Positions 36,841-57,200 are shown, numbered from the stretch's first letter. The stretch is DNA of 64,000 nt from Bugula neritina (GCA_964035545.1 OZ037765.1:17292698-17356697); one strand, 5' to 3'. Notes: generated by a model not told the origin, from the letters alone. Numbers and translations are program-made.

Positions 36841-36843
36841 AGG

Positions 36844-37319
36844 TCATTTTGTACACAAGTCGCTTCATACCCACTTTTTCAGGTCGTTTCGTACACATCT
36901 GATAGGTCATTTTGTACAGATCTGATAGGTCAATTCGCACACACCAATATAAGTTGACTAAAATACATATTTTTTGATATTTATTTCTTATTTGATGTAT
37001 GAGACATACAGCACTGCTTACAAGTAACTTGCACATTTTATATTGCCGCATGCTTATTTATTATTGTAATATGTAGATATTGGCGGAACTGCTCTTTTGG
37101 TTTAGATGGCAGATGGCAGCACATATTTAATAAATATATTTTTAATGCCTCGAAAGCATGCTGGGAGAGAGAGCGGGGATGCGATAAATAAGTAAACTAG
37201 TATCATTCGAGTGATTATCCAGTGGATTAATTTATTATTTCATTTTTGTGTATGACATGGGTAGCAGTTTGTGTGCAAAACCACCATTTTGTATACGAAG
37301 CGACTTTTGTATGAAATGA
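36844..37319. mobile_element. Candidate 476-bp MITE with GTCATTTTGTACA ends
   Basis: The left end TCATTTTGTACACAAGTCGC (36844-36863) matches the reverse complement of the right end around 37290-37319 (TCATTTCATACAAAAGTCGC), continuing for a few more bases (TTCATAC / TTCGTATAC). Just inside the left end are three tandem units of about 23 bp starting AGGTC(A/G)TTT (36882-36945) that repeat the end motif. No coding capacity. It is flanked on both sides by the same TATAGTTATAC-type tract. Superfamily not determined. Confidence 0.55.
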
Positions 37320-38516
37320 TAGTAATCCTTATAGTTATACTCCAAGTGAGTGCTAATACTTAAAGTTAATAATAATAATAATATTTAATATTGTATTTAT
37401 ATTATTATCGCTATTAGATTCAGTACCAATATTTATATAGTACTAATGAAATTGTACATCAACGTATTTTGTTTTCATTGACTTTGAATTTATAAACTGA
37501 TACTCCCATTCATGATTCACAGACTTAGACTTAAAGCCATACTCATAGGCAACCCTATTAGTATCACCATTGCTGCAATGAAGATAGGTTTTTAGATCAC
37601 ATAATTACATTTTATGATGATAGTATTAGTTAATATTAAATAACTATTGTTATGGCCATAGACACAGTGTTAATTGGAATTATTATTATCATCATGTAGG
37701 CCTATAATCTATATGGATGTGGCCACTTTGACTGTTTGTCAGAGTGGCACTGTAACTGTAATCAAACTTGCATTTGGTAATATTAAATTCTGCAAGTTAA
37801 TAAGTTAAATTGGAAATATTAGATTAAGATTTATTATAAAATTTAAACTGCCTTACTGGCAGTAAAAATACAACTAAATCACAATTACTAAATGCAGTAA
37901 ATATAATCAAAGTGTCACTAAGACTTGACAGTAGCTGAGTGAGATTAGTCCTTATGATTATAAGTCAACTAGCATTGACAATGAAAAAAAGTGAAAGTGT
38001 TGTGAAAAATAATGTTATTTTGCTTATTAAAAATTCAATCAACAATTACTCGAACATTCAATCAAGTTTGTATTATTTGTTCATGTGTTTTGTAATTATT
38101 ATTGTGAGTGTGGGTAAGATTTTGGCTCAAATTTTTTATGCCATTTATTGGTACCAAAACATTCCGATTGTCACAAAATCCATGATAATTCACTGTAGTT
38201 ATCGAGAGCAAAAGTTATAGATGACTAATATAAACGTTACTTGTCAGTGATAAAATAGTAGTTTGATTAAAAATAAATGTTCTCCATTATTTAGAATTTA
38301 AGTAATTATAATATTTATTTATAACAAATGTATAACAGTAATTGGTTACAATATCAATACAAGTATATTCAAGTTTATAGTACTAAATTGAAAATACTTT
38401 TACATATACTTAATAAGTCACTAGTTTGAAATTCACCCCATCGAAGACTCTGTTCCAAAGTTCTTTTTTAAATATATCAAAAATTGTAAAAATTGTTTAA
38501 AAGTGAACAATCAAAA
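37320..38516. other. Intergenic DNA, no gene seen
   Basis: AT-rich sequence with ATA-rich stretches near 37370-37410. No supported exons or repeats with clear boundaries. Confidence 0.4.
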
Positions 38517-38757
38517 TTATGTTAATGTGTTGCTTTTGTCAAGTTTTAATGAAGGTTTTGCTCTTAGTGGCTTTAATTCTGAAATCCCTTTTTATTCTTC
38601 CCATTGTCCTTTTTCACAAACCTCTTTTTATTTCTGATAAGTCCTGCTCTGTATTATCTTTAGCTTTACGTAATTTTCTTCTTGGGCTTTTTCTCTGATT
38701 CAACTCACATGTTTCTATCGTTTCATAAGTTAAAGTTATATTCGTTCCTCCTGACAT
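38517..38757 (-). CDS. Hypothetical small basic protein, 65 aa, divergent from RTCB
   Basis: Not recognised. On the minus strand an ATG at 38757 follows directly on a TTATCTTACAG acceptor. The frame runs 45 codons to a GT donor after 38622, and a 43-bp intron (38579-38621) ending GATTTCAG leads to a second exon 38578-38517 that keeps the frame and stops at TAA; total 198 bases. The protein starts MSGGTNITLTY, has a strongly basic centre (RKSPRRKLRKAK) and a hydrophilic end (KPSLKLDKS). No signal peptide or membrane segment. It is head to head with RTCB across about 1.4 kb that includes two CCAAT-like motifs (near 39220 and 39249), so a shared promoter is possible. The tiny intron is shorter than any other in the window. 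It could also be a chance frame or an internal exon of a larger gene. Confidence 0.4.
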
Positions 38758-39214
38758 CTGTAAGATAATGTAGTATAGGGTATGTCATGGTCATTTTAGC
38801 AACTTAGAGATAGTTTTTCAGATGTTACTCTTCCATTTGCATATATGCAATTGCTTTTGAATGCGTAGTGTATTATTGAGTAATCACTTATAAGTGTTGA
38901 CCATAATACTGTCTTCAAATTTTCCCCTCTCCTACAACGTGTGATTTAGCCTCTAACCCCAGCCATTGAACTACAATTACTGAGGAATTAAAAGTATCGG
39001 CTTGTATAACTCAAAAGAATTTTCAACAATTATAAATAATTGTAAAGGTTGCAGCTGGGAAGAATTTTTATCCATGATAGCAAGTTTATTTTACAGTAAC
39101 TTTGACATTTTTATGTAATGTTGAGGTATTATTATCTTTGCGGTCAAGATTGTATGAGAACGACTGCTTTTTTGAGGTTGAAAATCTGGATTTTCTTTGA
39201 GCAAGAAGAAATTT

Positions 39215-39260
39215 CTCTGGCCAATCAAATTCATTCCTTACTTTTTATCCAATAACGAAT
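39215..39260. promoter_or_regulatory. Paired CCAAT boxes, possible bidirectional promoter
   Basis: GGCCAATCAAA near 39219 and ATCCAATAACG near 39247 lie between the small minus-strand gene and RTCB. CCAAT pairs are common in TATA-less promoters. Inference from position only. Confidence 0.3.
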
Positions 39261-40156
39261 AAGAAACAGTAGTTTTGCTATCATTAGTTATCTTTAGTAG
39301 GTGCACAAAACAATGAGTAAAGTGCACATCAAATCCAGTACTGCTAGTGAACACCTAGCACAATCATATGATTTATAATATTTGGTCGGTGTTTGGTTAC
39401 AATGATGATGATCTACATATTATTAAATTTTACACTATAGAAAAAATTTACATTAAAAAAAGAATAAATTCCCATAAATATAAAAATACAACGAAAAACA
39501 AGTAAAAATGTAATTAGTTTTATTATTTTATACTCTACGTTTTACATTCATTCTAATTTGCAATAATTAAATTTATTTATAATCCTAGTTCCTACCAAAG
39601 ATTTTAATTGTTATAACATGTTTTTGCCATTTTATATTGTTTTCCTGAATGAATAATATTAAATTATGTTTTGCTTGTTGCAAATCATTTCAAATTCTGA
39701 ACCAGAAAATAAATGCTCCAGCTCTAATATTTACTTTTTGTACAAAATTCTTAGTACAGATATTTATGTTTTATATTGGCACCTAATAAAGTTGATCAGT
39801 TCACATTATATAATACAGAGAGAAGGCAATTCCAAGGTTATGTTGTAATGCTGAAAACAACTTTTGGCCTGTCCACATAATAAAAATTTGTCTGTCAAAA
39901 CTGACTGTCACAAAGACAAATGGTGATAAAAAGTATGTCCGAAACTGCAACATCTTAACATAAATATCTTTTGTCCGCGAAAATTTAATAGGACTAACAA
40001 AATGTATTGCCTATCATTTGCTACCTTAGGTTTACAGGGAGGTCTGCAAAGACATGTATAAACTCCTTAGTCAATCAGAAAAAATATCAGATTATTCAAA
40101 TGTTTGTTAACATTGTTTTGATGTTTTCAAATTTTTAGGTAATCGTTAAGAAGAAA

Positions 40157-47625
<7,469 letters not shown>

Positions 47626-50600
47626 GCACCATCAGCTGTTTCCTGCCATCATACTCTATTGTAAATTATCTTGCTATATTATTCTTATGCTCTAGTCAGC
47701 AAAATATCATTTCAAATAGTTCTGGCTGATTTATGAATTTTGCTGAATGCACTTTTTTGTTTTGAAATTTTCCTCTCAGCCATTACTTAATTTTATTGAT
47801 ATGTATTTTAGTGCCCATTTTTGGCCATAGTAGTCAAGCAGATGAACATTACAATAAATTTATATTTTTGTATACATTGTTACTAGACTTTAATGCAGTC
47901 CTTCCAACCATCTAGGCTTACCTTTGAATGATACATGCATCTTATATACTATGTTTATAACTCAGTAATAATTTCGTTCGTTGGCTGGTTAACATTGCTC
48001 TTCTGGTTGGCCGTGTAATAGTATTATGATATGATGGTCTTTAATATGTTATGTGGTACTTCCTTTATTGACTTGATCTAATATTGTTCATGAGAAAAAT
48101 ATATGATTATATAAAATATGCATATTATTATAAAAATTAAAAAATATGGTAAAAGTGCAAACTTACACCTGTTAGGGCATTCATTGATTGCATGTTAGCT
48201 CTGTTGTCAAGTTTTAGGGTCTTTTTACGCACAGAAATTAAATAGAATTTAGTGCAATTAGCAACTTGAGTATTTCTGTAAAACCAAGGTAAATGAGTAA
48301 ACAATGCAGTTAAACAGAATATACCTAGACAAACCACATAATACCAGCATGTATGCCTTAGTGGAAGAGCTAAACCCTTTAGAATTCTACTTGATGGTAA
48401 AGGACCACTACTTATCATGTGTACCTCCAGGTGAAAATTTGGATATTTTTCTGTATAATGATGCTTTGACAAGTTGTCTCTAATGTCACCTTTACAAGCT
48501 GCAAAAAGTGTACATTTTTTATTTCAGTACAATTTCCTATAAAATCTTTGCTGCTCATAAAGCAGAATAGGTACCAGTAATTGCTATCCAATTGCAAAAT
48601 GTAAAGCTATTTTATTTCCAGGTTTTTCTAAGTATTATATCTACTACTTGTGTACGCCTGTTTACTAGTATGGGATAGTTGAAATATAGTAGCAGTTTGT
48701 AGTGTGCTAGAATCAATCTTCAGTTGCAGCAATCTACCCATTTTACAAAGTGTGAAACATAAATAATTCACCTTCATCTACGTAATTATTTGATCACAAA
48801 TAGCAAATAATTTCAATTTCAAGTTTATTCAATTGAAGTACACATTAGAAGAGCTAATTTATTTAAAAACTTGTATAACTTTACAAATAAGTGTAAGTAT
48901 CTGTACATAATAAATACCTTCTTTCTCAGTTTTGATTGGACGACATGTTTAAACCGATTCATTCACATAGCCACTTCTATAAGCTCTCACCAATCCAAAT
49001 GCAGAGCTCTACCCAGACACCCACCAAGGGTTGATGGTATTTATTTATGTGGACATAAATGACTCAATGATGTGCAGACACTGTGCACAGATGATCTTAT
49101 ACACACTCTGTGCACAACGCCTACGCAACACTTTACATTACCACAAGTGTGCGTGTATATGCTTTAATTTCATTTCAAAAATCTAGTAAAAATGACTACA
49201 TAGCACCCTGTTGACCAGCAGGTAATCCACATCAACGCTCAACTTCTCTCTTGCCTCACTCCTAGATCTCAAGAAGCCAGAGCCTCTGATTCGAAATAGT
49301 TGCAAAATATTTGATGCTACTAATCACTCTCATTGACTAACTAGTATATCTAATTCAATCGCTCCAGAACACTGATGCTATTTGCTGCAGGAATACTCTC
49401 TTATATACTGCTCTCTTAAACTCGGTTTCTATGCATATATGAATGAACAAATCCATTTTGTATTCATGTACAAATTCAGTGCAGGGGTCTTCTTTTGTGT
49501 CTGTAAGTATTCTGTAATCCTTGCTACATAAAACTATATTCAAGGTGTCTAGTATTAGCTGTTGATAGTGACTGGTGCTCTAGCAACCTAACAAAACTTA
49601 CAATACTGTTGCTACTCTATTAAACTCATATAATTGTGTATAAATCCTTGTGAATAAAAGTTGTGAAGTTGCACACAATTAGTTGCGTTGGCATACATGG
49701 TTATTTAAAGTTACTGTAATGCACTGATGGTGGCCCAATATCTCCATTAATTTTGCTGATAGGCTACCAATGATTGTATGATGTGGAAAAAATATTGCTG
49801 CACGTCCAAAAGTATTTCACCATGTAAATAATTGACAATTTAATATAAAAAATTGAGCAGAAGCAAAGCAACTTTTAGCACATGCAATGTACATATAAAT
49901 GCACATGGAAAGTATGCAAATATTCATCTAATTTTTTTATTAAGGTATTTATATATTGCACAGACAGAATATATAAATGAATTAAACTATATTGTTTATA
50001 TTTGATTTCGCAAACCTCTTGTGTGATATATAGTGAATAGACATTCTAGGCCATGTGAAATGGTATGCAATTATAGTCATTTGTTGGAAACTTGTATCAA
50101 CATGCTAGACATATGCACATGCTATTGACATTCGTAAGTGCATGCTGGCTATTGCTTAGAATCAACTACTGAGTGTTTTTTCTTCATATCAAGTTTTTGT
50201 GCAAATGGTGAGCAACATTGAAGAGCCATGCAGCTGTAAATTAGCATTTCTAAGGTTATGTACTTCCAATGCTGAATCAAAACTTTGACCAGAGGCTTTT
50301 CATTACAGAGGTGCATGTATTTTGATAGTATATACTATATATTATATACTTTGTAAGTGGCAGGAAATTCTGTAAGCGTGTGAATTTATTCACTGAAATA
50401 TTTCAAATTTATCGTCATACATTAAAAGTAGTCATCAGTTATAAAAACCACTTGTGAATAAGGGAGCTGGTCGCCAGACCAGGCTTAGCTTGACATTCAC
50501 TTTGTATTAAATCTTGCATGTAGCACTTCTGTGACAAAAGGCTGGGAACACTGTATTTCTGTTGTTCAGGTACATAGGCTACCTGTTGTTACCTTTCAGC

Positions 50601-51236
50601 AACTCAGTTTATCATTGATTGACATTTCACTGTTTGAAACTAGCATACTTCAAAAGTTGATTCAGTTATTTAAATATTATACTTGCTATGGCATGACAAA
50701 ATAATACACCAGACACTAATGGATACAAAGATTCTTTGTACAAATATATACAACTGCAGTGTGTTCAACTAGCATTATCATATGGACACAAAGCTTGGCA
50801 GCTAGCACAAGTAAAACATTATTAAACTTGGTTCACAATCAAAAATAGGTACCAGAAATGTAGAAGTAGAGCTACAAAATGCAAACTATGTGTTGTCTTT
50901 TTGAATGCGAAAAAAGCTAAAAATTTAAAAATATACACAGTATAACTCCAATGAGAAAATCTAGTCACAAAATAAGTAAAAGATCCACTTAAGGCATACA
51001 TTTTTAAAAAAAAAATACCCAAATACATGTACATTGACTGTAATATAATTAGTAAACATAAAATTCACGGCAGATTGAAAAAAAACACAAAATGCTGCAA
51101 AAAAGGTTCAATAATTATTTACAATGGGGAAGAAATAATGCAAGCACAAGCAATTTTGACCGTATAAGTATTACATTCAACGTAACTTGATAAGACTCAT
51201 TCAGAATATGCAGTGAGGAATTTTTTACAGAGGTGG
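47626..51236. other. Intergenic DNA between RTCB and PWWP2
   Basis: Includes the RTCB 3' UTR. On the minus strand near 48160-48500 two segments have splice-like borders: about 48428-48517 (TTTTTGCAG acceptor, GAG/GTACAC donor; frame with SKHHYTEKYPNFHLE) and about 48166-48287 (TTTTACAG acceptor, ACAG/GTGTAAG donor). Their phases do not join, so no gene is called. The rest is AT-rich with nothing recognised. Confidence 0.4.
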
Positions 51237-53250
51237 TTAATGGGAGTTGAGCAATGATCGAGGAGATGGAAGAGATATGGTCAGACAGTCCTCAGCCTCC
51301 TCCCCATCATTAGCATTGTTGGTAGCTTCGTTGGTGGCTTCTGAACAGGTGGCTGCTATCTGATTGGATGGGGCTGCCTGCTCACTCGTTCGTAAAAACG
51401 CATCAACAAGCAATGATTTTGAATCTTTGCTTTCCTCTAGAGACTTTTCACATGGCCTGTCTTCTTTAGCTTCAACAATTGACTGATTGGGTTGACCAAT
51501 GCTGGACAGATTCTCACCACCCACGCTATTTGCTTCATCCTCATCTTGATCAGAATCATCCTGGAACTGGGCATTCAAAACAGCATCCTGCTTAGCTTCA
51601 TTAATGGCCTTAATATAACTCTTAGATTTCTTTTTCTTGTCAAATCTACAGCATAAGGACCAATAATCTAGGATTATAGACAAATACAACAGTCAGAATC
51701 TTCTGCTCAACTGCTTTGTTACGACATAAGTTGTGCAACAAGAAAAGAGTAATGCTTATTATTCACTCAACCAAACAGCTTCACTTGTCATAACTTGATT
51801 ACAAAGATCCTAGGAGAAAAAGTAGGGCTGAGTGAAATAATGAGTTGTTCTCTCATGTTTTTTATTTTTATAGGAGCAGTGAATAGCTGTCAATTTTCCT
51901 AAAACCTGTCATATGATAATAAAAACATAAAGCCGTTTCCTAAGAGCAACACAATGTTTACCTTTTAGAGAATTCTTCAATAAATGGGTAGATAAGAGAG
52001 CAAGATAAATGTGACTTTGTAGGTGATGAATACCAGTCAATATCTGCAGTGTGACCCAGGATCATGCCGTCTACAGTCTCATCCACTGTGATTGTACACA
52101 CCCTACCAGGCCACCATGGGAATCCTATTATTTTGCCCCAGATTACATCACCAACACAGATACGTTTACCACTTGAGCTTTCATATTTTGATACCAATCG
52201 TGATTTCACTTCAGATGTTACACTGGCAGATTTATCAAGAGTTGGTTGGGATTTGCTAGATACTGTAGTAGAATTTTTTGCTATCTTAGGAGTAATCTTC
52301 TGTCGCCTCAAACGAGCCTTAGTTTTGGTTATTGGCAATACCGGATCAGCATTGATATCTGATGTGGCTGAAGGCGGACTGTCTAAACCTAATACTGTGT
52401 TTGTTGCTAAAGTTGAAGGAGTCAATTTTCGTCTGCGCTTTGTAACGGGTTCACCGGGAATATCTATGACTAGGTCGTTGCATTCAGAGTCATCATCATT
52501 CGTATCAGCTAAGTTTTGCAGTTGAGTGGGATGAAGCTTTGCCAACACTTGAGGTCCTACAGCAATATCTGGTGATTGGTTAGGTTCCATCACAGACTTA
52601 GCCAATGACGAGTGCTCCATATTTCCAAAATCTGGTTCTCTATTACTACTGTCTTTCAATCTTTTTGAATGCTTTTTACTTTTATGTTTTCTTTTGTGAG
52701 AAGATTTCTTATATTTCTTAGGCTCTATTTCCATAACACTATGCCCATTTGGAGCTTTGAAAGAGATCTTGATGGGTGGTGTTGTTAGGTTAGCACCAGA
52801 TTCTCTGTCACTATGCTCATCAGAATCTATGCAATGAGTTTTGCACATGGAACACAAAAAAAATTTAGGCTTGCTAATTCTTTGTCTTAACCTACGGTTG
52901 TCATGAAGCCGTCGTATTGAAGAAGTTATGCTGCGACTAGGTGCAACACTGCTGTAACTGTCTTGATCTCCCTCGGACAAGTAAGTCTGCCTAAATACAA
53001 CAAAAACAGATCAGATTAAATTACCAAATTTCAAGCAACACAACCCTGTACATGAAACTTCATAGACAACACCAAAATAAATGTTTTATCTTTGATGATG
53101 AGATAATCCCGTTACCTAAATTGACATGCTGACGTAGATATCTCAGCCTCAGGAATCTCAGTGTCATCTGTATTAACAGTTACAATGGAATGTTTTTCAT
53201 CATCTTTTGACGACTTCGGCTTGGGTAGAGTCACAACTGAAGGACAAAGG
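51237..53250 (-). CDS. PWWP2: PWWP2A/B-like PWWP-domain protein, 3' exons (partial)
   Basis: Chromatin reader; PWWP2 proteins bind H2A.Z nucleosomes and methylated H3K36 in vertebrates. Three exons on the minus strand: 53116-53250 (acceptor ATTTTTTAG), 51962 to about 52957, and 51237-51645. The middle exon has a Lys/Ser/His-rich stretch (KKYKKSSHKRKHKSKKHSK), a CSMCKTHC Cys cluster, an acidic patch, and the PWWP domain near its end (VGDVIWGKIIGFPWWPGRV through DIDWYSSPTKS). The last exon starts RFDKKKKSKSYIKAINEAK, the expected helical end of the domain, followed by a long acidic Ser-rich tail, and stops at 51237-51239. The acceptor of the middle exon is set by phase (52957 is favoured; the ATG at 52980 is an alternative if transcription starts there). 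Earlier exons, to the right, were not found. A versus B cannot be told apart, as invertebrates usually have one gene. Confidence 0.85.
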
Positions 53251-53456
53251 CTAAAAAATAAAGAATTTAATTTTGAAATAATTTTTGCCAACGTCACATA
53301 TAATCATTTCTGGGGCTCTAGACGTGAATTAACATTGCTAACTTTGGGTGCTTACACAGGGCTAATAAATCCAACAAATAACACATTGAATTTAAATTTA
53401 ATGTCATATTACATTTGCAGAAATGTATTGACTGCAATTTCATTACAACTACAGGG

Positions 53457-53458
<2 letters not shown>

Positions 53459-53524
<66 letters not shown>
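53459..53524. repeat. (AT)n microsatellite
   Basis: About 65 bases of uninterrupted AT dinucleotide, within or upstream of the PWWP2-like gene. Confidence 0.98.
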
Positions 53525-53527
<3 letters not shown>

Positions 53528-54650
53528 ACCAGATTGATTCTATGATGAATTTAGTTGATGTTATGTATTCAATTAATTCCGAAGCTGTGGTGTGGTAGTC
53601 AGTGGAGAAGATGCACAATTAGCAAACGTTATCGCTAATGAGAGATTAAAAAACACAGTCAATAAGAAATTTAACAAAAAGCTTGGTTTGTTAGTATTGT
53701 TTTACAGGACACCTAACAGACTGCCTTTCTAATATTATTAGTGAATCTTACAGTACAATGAATTACCCATCAAGTCATTCATAATGACTATGATCGCTGT
53801 TATTAAGTTTATTGGCATATTGCAGTAAATTAATAAACAGTCAAATGTTCAAGATTTGACAACATCTAATACAGCTACTTCAAAATTAATTCCAATATCA
53901 GCAAGCTTACCAGAGTAATCAACTGTAGTGAAAACTTTTGTCTCAAGGCATTACTTTAAATGCAAACTATAGAAGACCTAAAAAGGCAATCTTCATTTGG
54001 GCAAGTTTTAGATTTTTCCACCATGTGATCTTACCAATGACTAAAACTAGGTTGGTAAGAAAAGATTAAAAGCAGTTAATACTAAAAGTTAGTATGTAGT
54101 TGCATACATTTAACATTTCAAATATGAATAATAACTTGGTAGCTGTAGCTTAAGTTATTTATAAATTTGTTCAATTATTTACATTTGATAGATATTAAAA
54201 ACTAATATACCATCACATAATAAGAAAAATTTTATAATCGCCCTAAAACACTAAAATATTTGGCCGTTTAAACTATATTGAGTAAACTCCATTGAATACA
54301 ATTAAATAAATATGATTGAACAAATCTACCTGACCAACTACTATAATGGTAAATGTCTAGAACTTAGGTAAATGTTGCTTAAAATATATATGAGGAGTAC
54401 CTTCAAATGAACACTGAATTACATACATATAAATTTACACTTGCAATTGGTTCATGTATTAATACAGATAACCAGTTACAAACATAAATGCCTATGGATG
54501 TAAGAGTTGTTTAGTTTTGCTTAGGTGCACCACTTGTACAAGCTTGAATTACTGCTTGCAGCAAGTCAATTAAAATTAAGATAATTAACAATTGATTTAA
54601 AAATGTATCAACTCGAGGTAGCAAAATTCAAGTGCTCAAGTCAACCCTTG
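53525..54650. other. No gene recognised
   Basis: AT-rich DNA upstream of the visible PWWP2 exons, which may be intron. No exon with family similarity was found. Confidence 0.4.
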
Positions 54651-54679
54651 CCTTGTCTTAATTGAGCTTCAAGACTCCA

Positions 54680-55220
54680 GATAAAGGAAAGGTGGCGCTA
54701 TCAGCGCTACAAATCTTTTATTAGTCCACTAACATTTCTTCCGTTGGTAGCTCATGGCTGTTCTAGTGAGAAAGCTGTGTAGGAACTTATTACAGGTCAA
54801 CAAATTGAAAGAGTTATTTACCCTAGAATTGAGATTGTGGATAGATTTCATTGAACTAAGAGTTTTTGTTATGTTAGGGAAAAAAGATTCATGCTGTAGC
54901 ACTTTAGAGAATAGAATGAGTCTATGATCTTGTCTGGATCTTTTTAAAGTCGGCAGTTTTAGCTAGGCCTTTGCTTCAGTTACTTTCAATTACTTTGCTT
55001 TCAGTCTTTCATGTTTGTTTACAAAACATACTGTCTTAGTTTGTACTTTCTGTTATTCAATGTGAAATGTGCAGGGTCCCAAATCTTGCAGGCGTACTCT
55101 AAAAGCAGTCTACACAAAGTAGTTTACGTTATGAACTTAACTTTGGCTGGTGCATCACAGAGCAAGTTTTTAATTAGACCTAGAACAAGCATTGCTGTAT
55201 TCACCGCTGAGTTAATGTGA
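54680..55220 (-). pseudogene. Antisense LINE reverse transcriptase scrap
   Basis: On the minus strand the C-terminal part of a Jockey/CR1-type ORF2 can be read: LVLGLIKNLL, then LCRLLLEYACKIWDP, then after a stop and a gap LPTLKRSRQDHRLILFSKVL. These line up with LGCIKYSL, LCRPILEYSDTLWD and LQLLKDRRKTHRLSLLMRIL of the LINE at 17.2-19.6 kb, but differ enough to be another family. Several stops; clearly dead. Confidence 0.7.
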
Positions 55221-55418
55221 TAATCGTAGGTCTAGTAACAAATATATTCATAAGTACTTTAACAGATACTTTGAGCTAATTGTTTATTGGTCAAAAAGTA
55301 TGTGTTGTTAACTTGAGGATTTATTACACACAATGATGTTGCTTTTCGGTGTTGAAATTTATGTGGTTTTTAATACTTCAGTTATGTAAAAATCATTAAG
55401 GCCAACCTGCAAAGTTTT

Positions 55419-56260
55419 AGTATGAGAGTGATTCGAAAAGTAAAGATCATTTTACCATAAGTTAAGTTGTAATAGAGTTAGACTTAATGATTTTTATTTT
55501 TCCACATAATTTCCTGCTAAGTCAACAAATTGCTGCCATCTTGGTGCTATCTTCTGGATTCCATCACCATAAAATTCAGCAGATTAACTCAACAAAAAAT
55601 CGCTCACAGTAGCTTTGACCTTGCCACGAGTCTCCGTGTGAACGAATACCTCTGGTGTAGAACATTAAAGCACCAAAGAGATGGTAATCAGTAGGTGCAA
55701 GAGCAGGACTGTAAAGTGGATGCCTCAATAGTTCCCAACTTAAGGCCTGGCCACACACTCAAGAGAATCACATCAAATCGTCTATTTTACACGAAAACAC
55801 AAGACGTACGATCAAATTTAAGAGAATTCATACGAAATCGTGTTTGCTGGGTGCACTCACCGAAGATGATGGACGAAAGAGCACAATTGATAATAAGCAC
55901 TACTTGATTGGTCAATAGAATTTTTAGCAACAGTGATTATTTCAGTTCTACTTTGTTTCTGTGTCTGGCAATCTTTTGCTGTTTGTATTTTGTGCAAGGC
56001 CCATTCACGGACTATTTAGTATGTGTTTTGTCTGACGAACGTGTGGCTGGTCATAACGAGAGGATAACTCACCAAAATATTCACACAAATTATGTGTGAT
56101 TTTCATAAGTGTGTGGTCAGGCCTTTAGTCTGTTGATAGTCTCAATGATTGGAGTGACAGTGTGGCCTTGCAGGTTCTTGGTGGATATCGATACCATGAG
56201 ATTGCATACTTATTCTTCTTAATTTCTTTCTAAACTTAGATGAATGCACTGTTCCAATAA
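55419..56260 (-). mobile_element. Mariner-type transposon remnant, split by a MITE
   Basis: The 3' end of a mariner transposase lies on the minus strand: WELLRHPLYSPALAPTDYHLFGAL (read in part) at 55742-55670, and an in-phase continuation to FYGDGIQKIAPRW and the stop near 55490. The D34D-type third Asp is kept in PTDYHLF. The upstream segment with QGHTVTPIIETIN, equivalent to the DNARPH block and missing its Asp, is on the far side of the MITE near 56130-56190. The end GTGATTCGAAAAGTAAAGATCATTTTACC-like sequence at 55428-55456 looks like a mariner terminal repeat. Decayed. Confidence 0.75.
55745..56129. mobile_element. PIF/Harbinger-like MITE inside the mariner
   Basis: About 385 bp bounded by inverted ends AGGCCTGGCCACACACT (55743-55760) and the reverse complement of AGTGTGTGGTCAGGCCT (56110-56127), with one mismatch in the core. 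It is flanked by TTA on both sides, the target duplication typical of PIF/Harbinger elements. It interrupts the mariner transposase between two adjacent conserved blocks. It contains open frames of 60-70 codons without recognised similarity. Confidence 0.75.
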
Positions 56261-56408
56261 AATTTCAATTAACTTAGCAATTTTCTCCTACACTGTTACC
56301 CTCCTGACAACCCCTAACAAAAGTTTCTACAACATTCAAATTGGCTGGTATAGCCACCTCTTTTGATTTTGGCCTACCTGACCTAGGTCTATTCTCCAAA
56401 AAGGCTGT

Positions 56409-56421
56409 CCCCCCCCCCCCC
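56409..56421. repeat. Poly-C run (13 C)
   Basis: Homopolymer of 13 C in AT-rich DNA; a site of likely length polymorphism or sequencing error. Confidence 0.9.
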
Positions 56422-56539
56422 TTAAAACTGTTGGCCTATTTGAAAACTCTGTTTTGTTTAAAACAACTGTCACTATATTGAGCTTTCTTTCCCCTATAAA
56501 GTTCACTTGGTCTGACTCCCTCACTTGACAAAAACTTTA

Positions 56540-57200
56540 TTACAGCTGTCTGTTAAACATGTGAGCGAATTTTGAGTGGGAATGCCATATCAATACAGTC
56601 TCAAAAAAACAGTATTGCCTCAAACTATTGAAATTTTTGCAGTATGAAGACAACACCTGAAATGACATAATTGTAAAAAATAGGCATGTATTACAATTGT
56701 ATTCTGTTTGATAAAGAGATTATCTTTATTTTTGTAGATAGGGGAATAAGCTATAAGGTATGGCATCATCTGGGAAAAGCCTAATAATGCTATGTTTTAC
56801 CCATTCGGAAATGTAATATTAATTTTGCTAATGCACAGTCTGAAACCAACAACCATCATGATTATAAATTTATTTACCGTTAAAATCAGTAATACCAATA
56901 GTTATATGTATAGCATAACATGATTATATCCAATTCGGAATATCAATCTCAGAGTAAGACTACATCTAACACTTGCCTAAATATAAAATTATTAACATTT
57001 AAAATTAGCATTTAAATGTAGCCTACTACAACTATTAATGTTTTACTCATATATGTTTGACTGTGTGAATGTCTTACACCTACAGTTACAGTCAACATAA
57101 ATATTCGATAATTCTCAAAATTAGGCTTATATCAACATTTAACTTAATATTTCTAAAATTAGTTTATTGAAGTTATTGTTAATGACAGTGTCATAACACT
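56540..57200. other. No gene recognised
   Basis: AT-rich intergenic sequence with no supported feature. Confidence 0.4.

Noticed and set aside
52064-52525. Plus-strand frame of 153 codons
   Set aside because: Antisense shadow of the PWWP2 middle exon.
53161-53598. Plus-strand frame of 145 codons
   Set aside because: It runs antisense over a PWWP2 exon and then through the (AT)n repeat.
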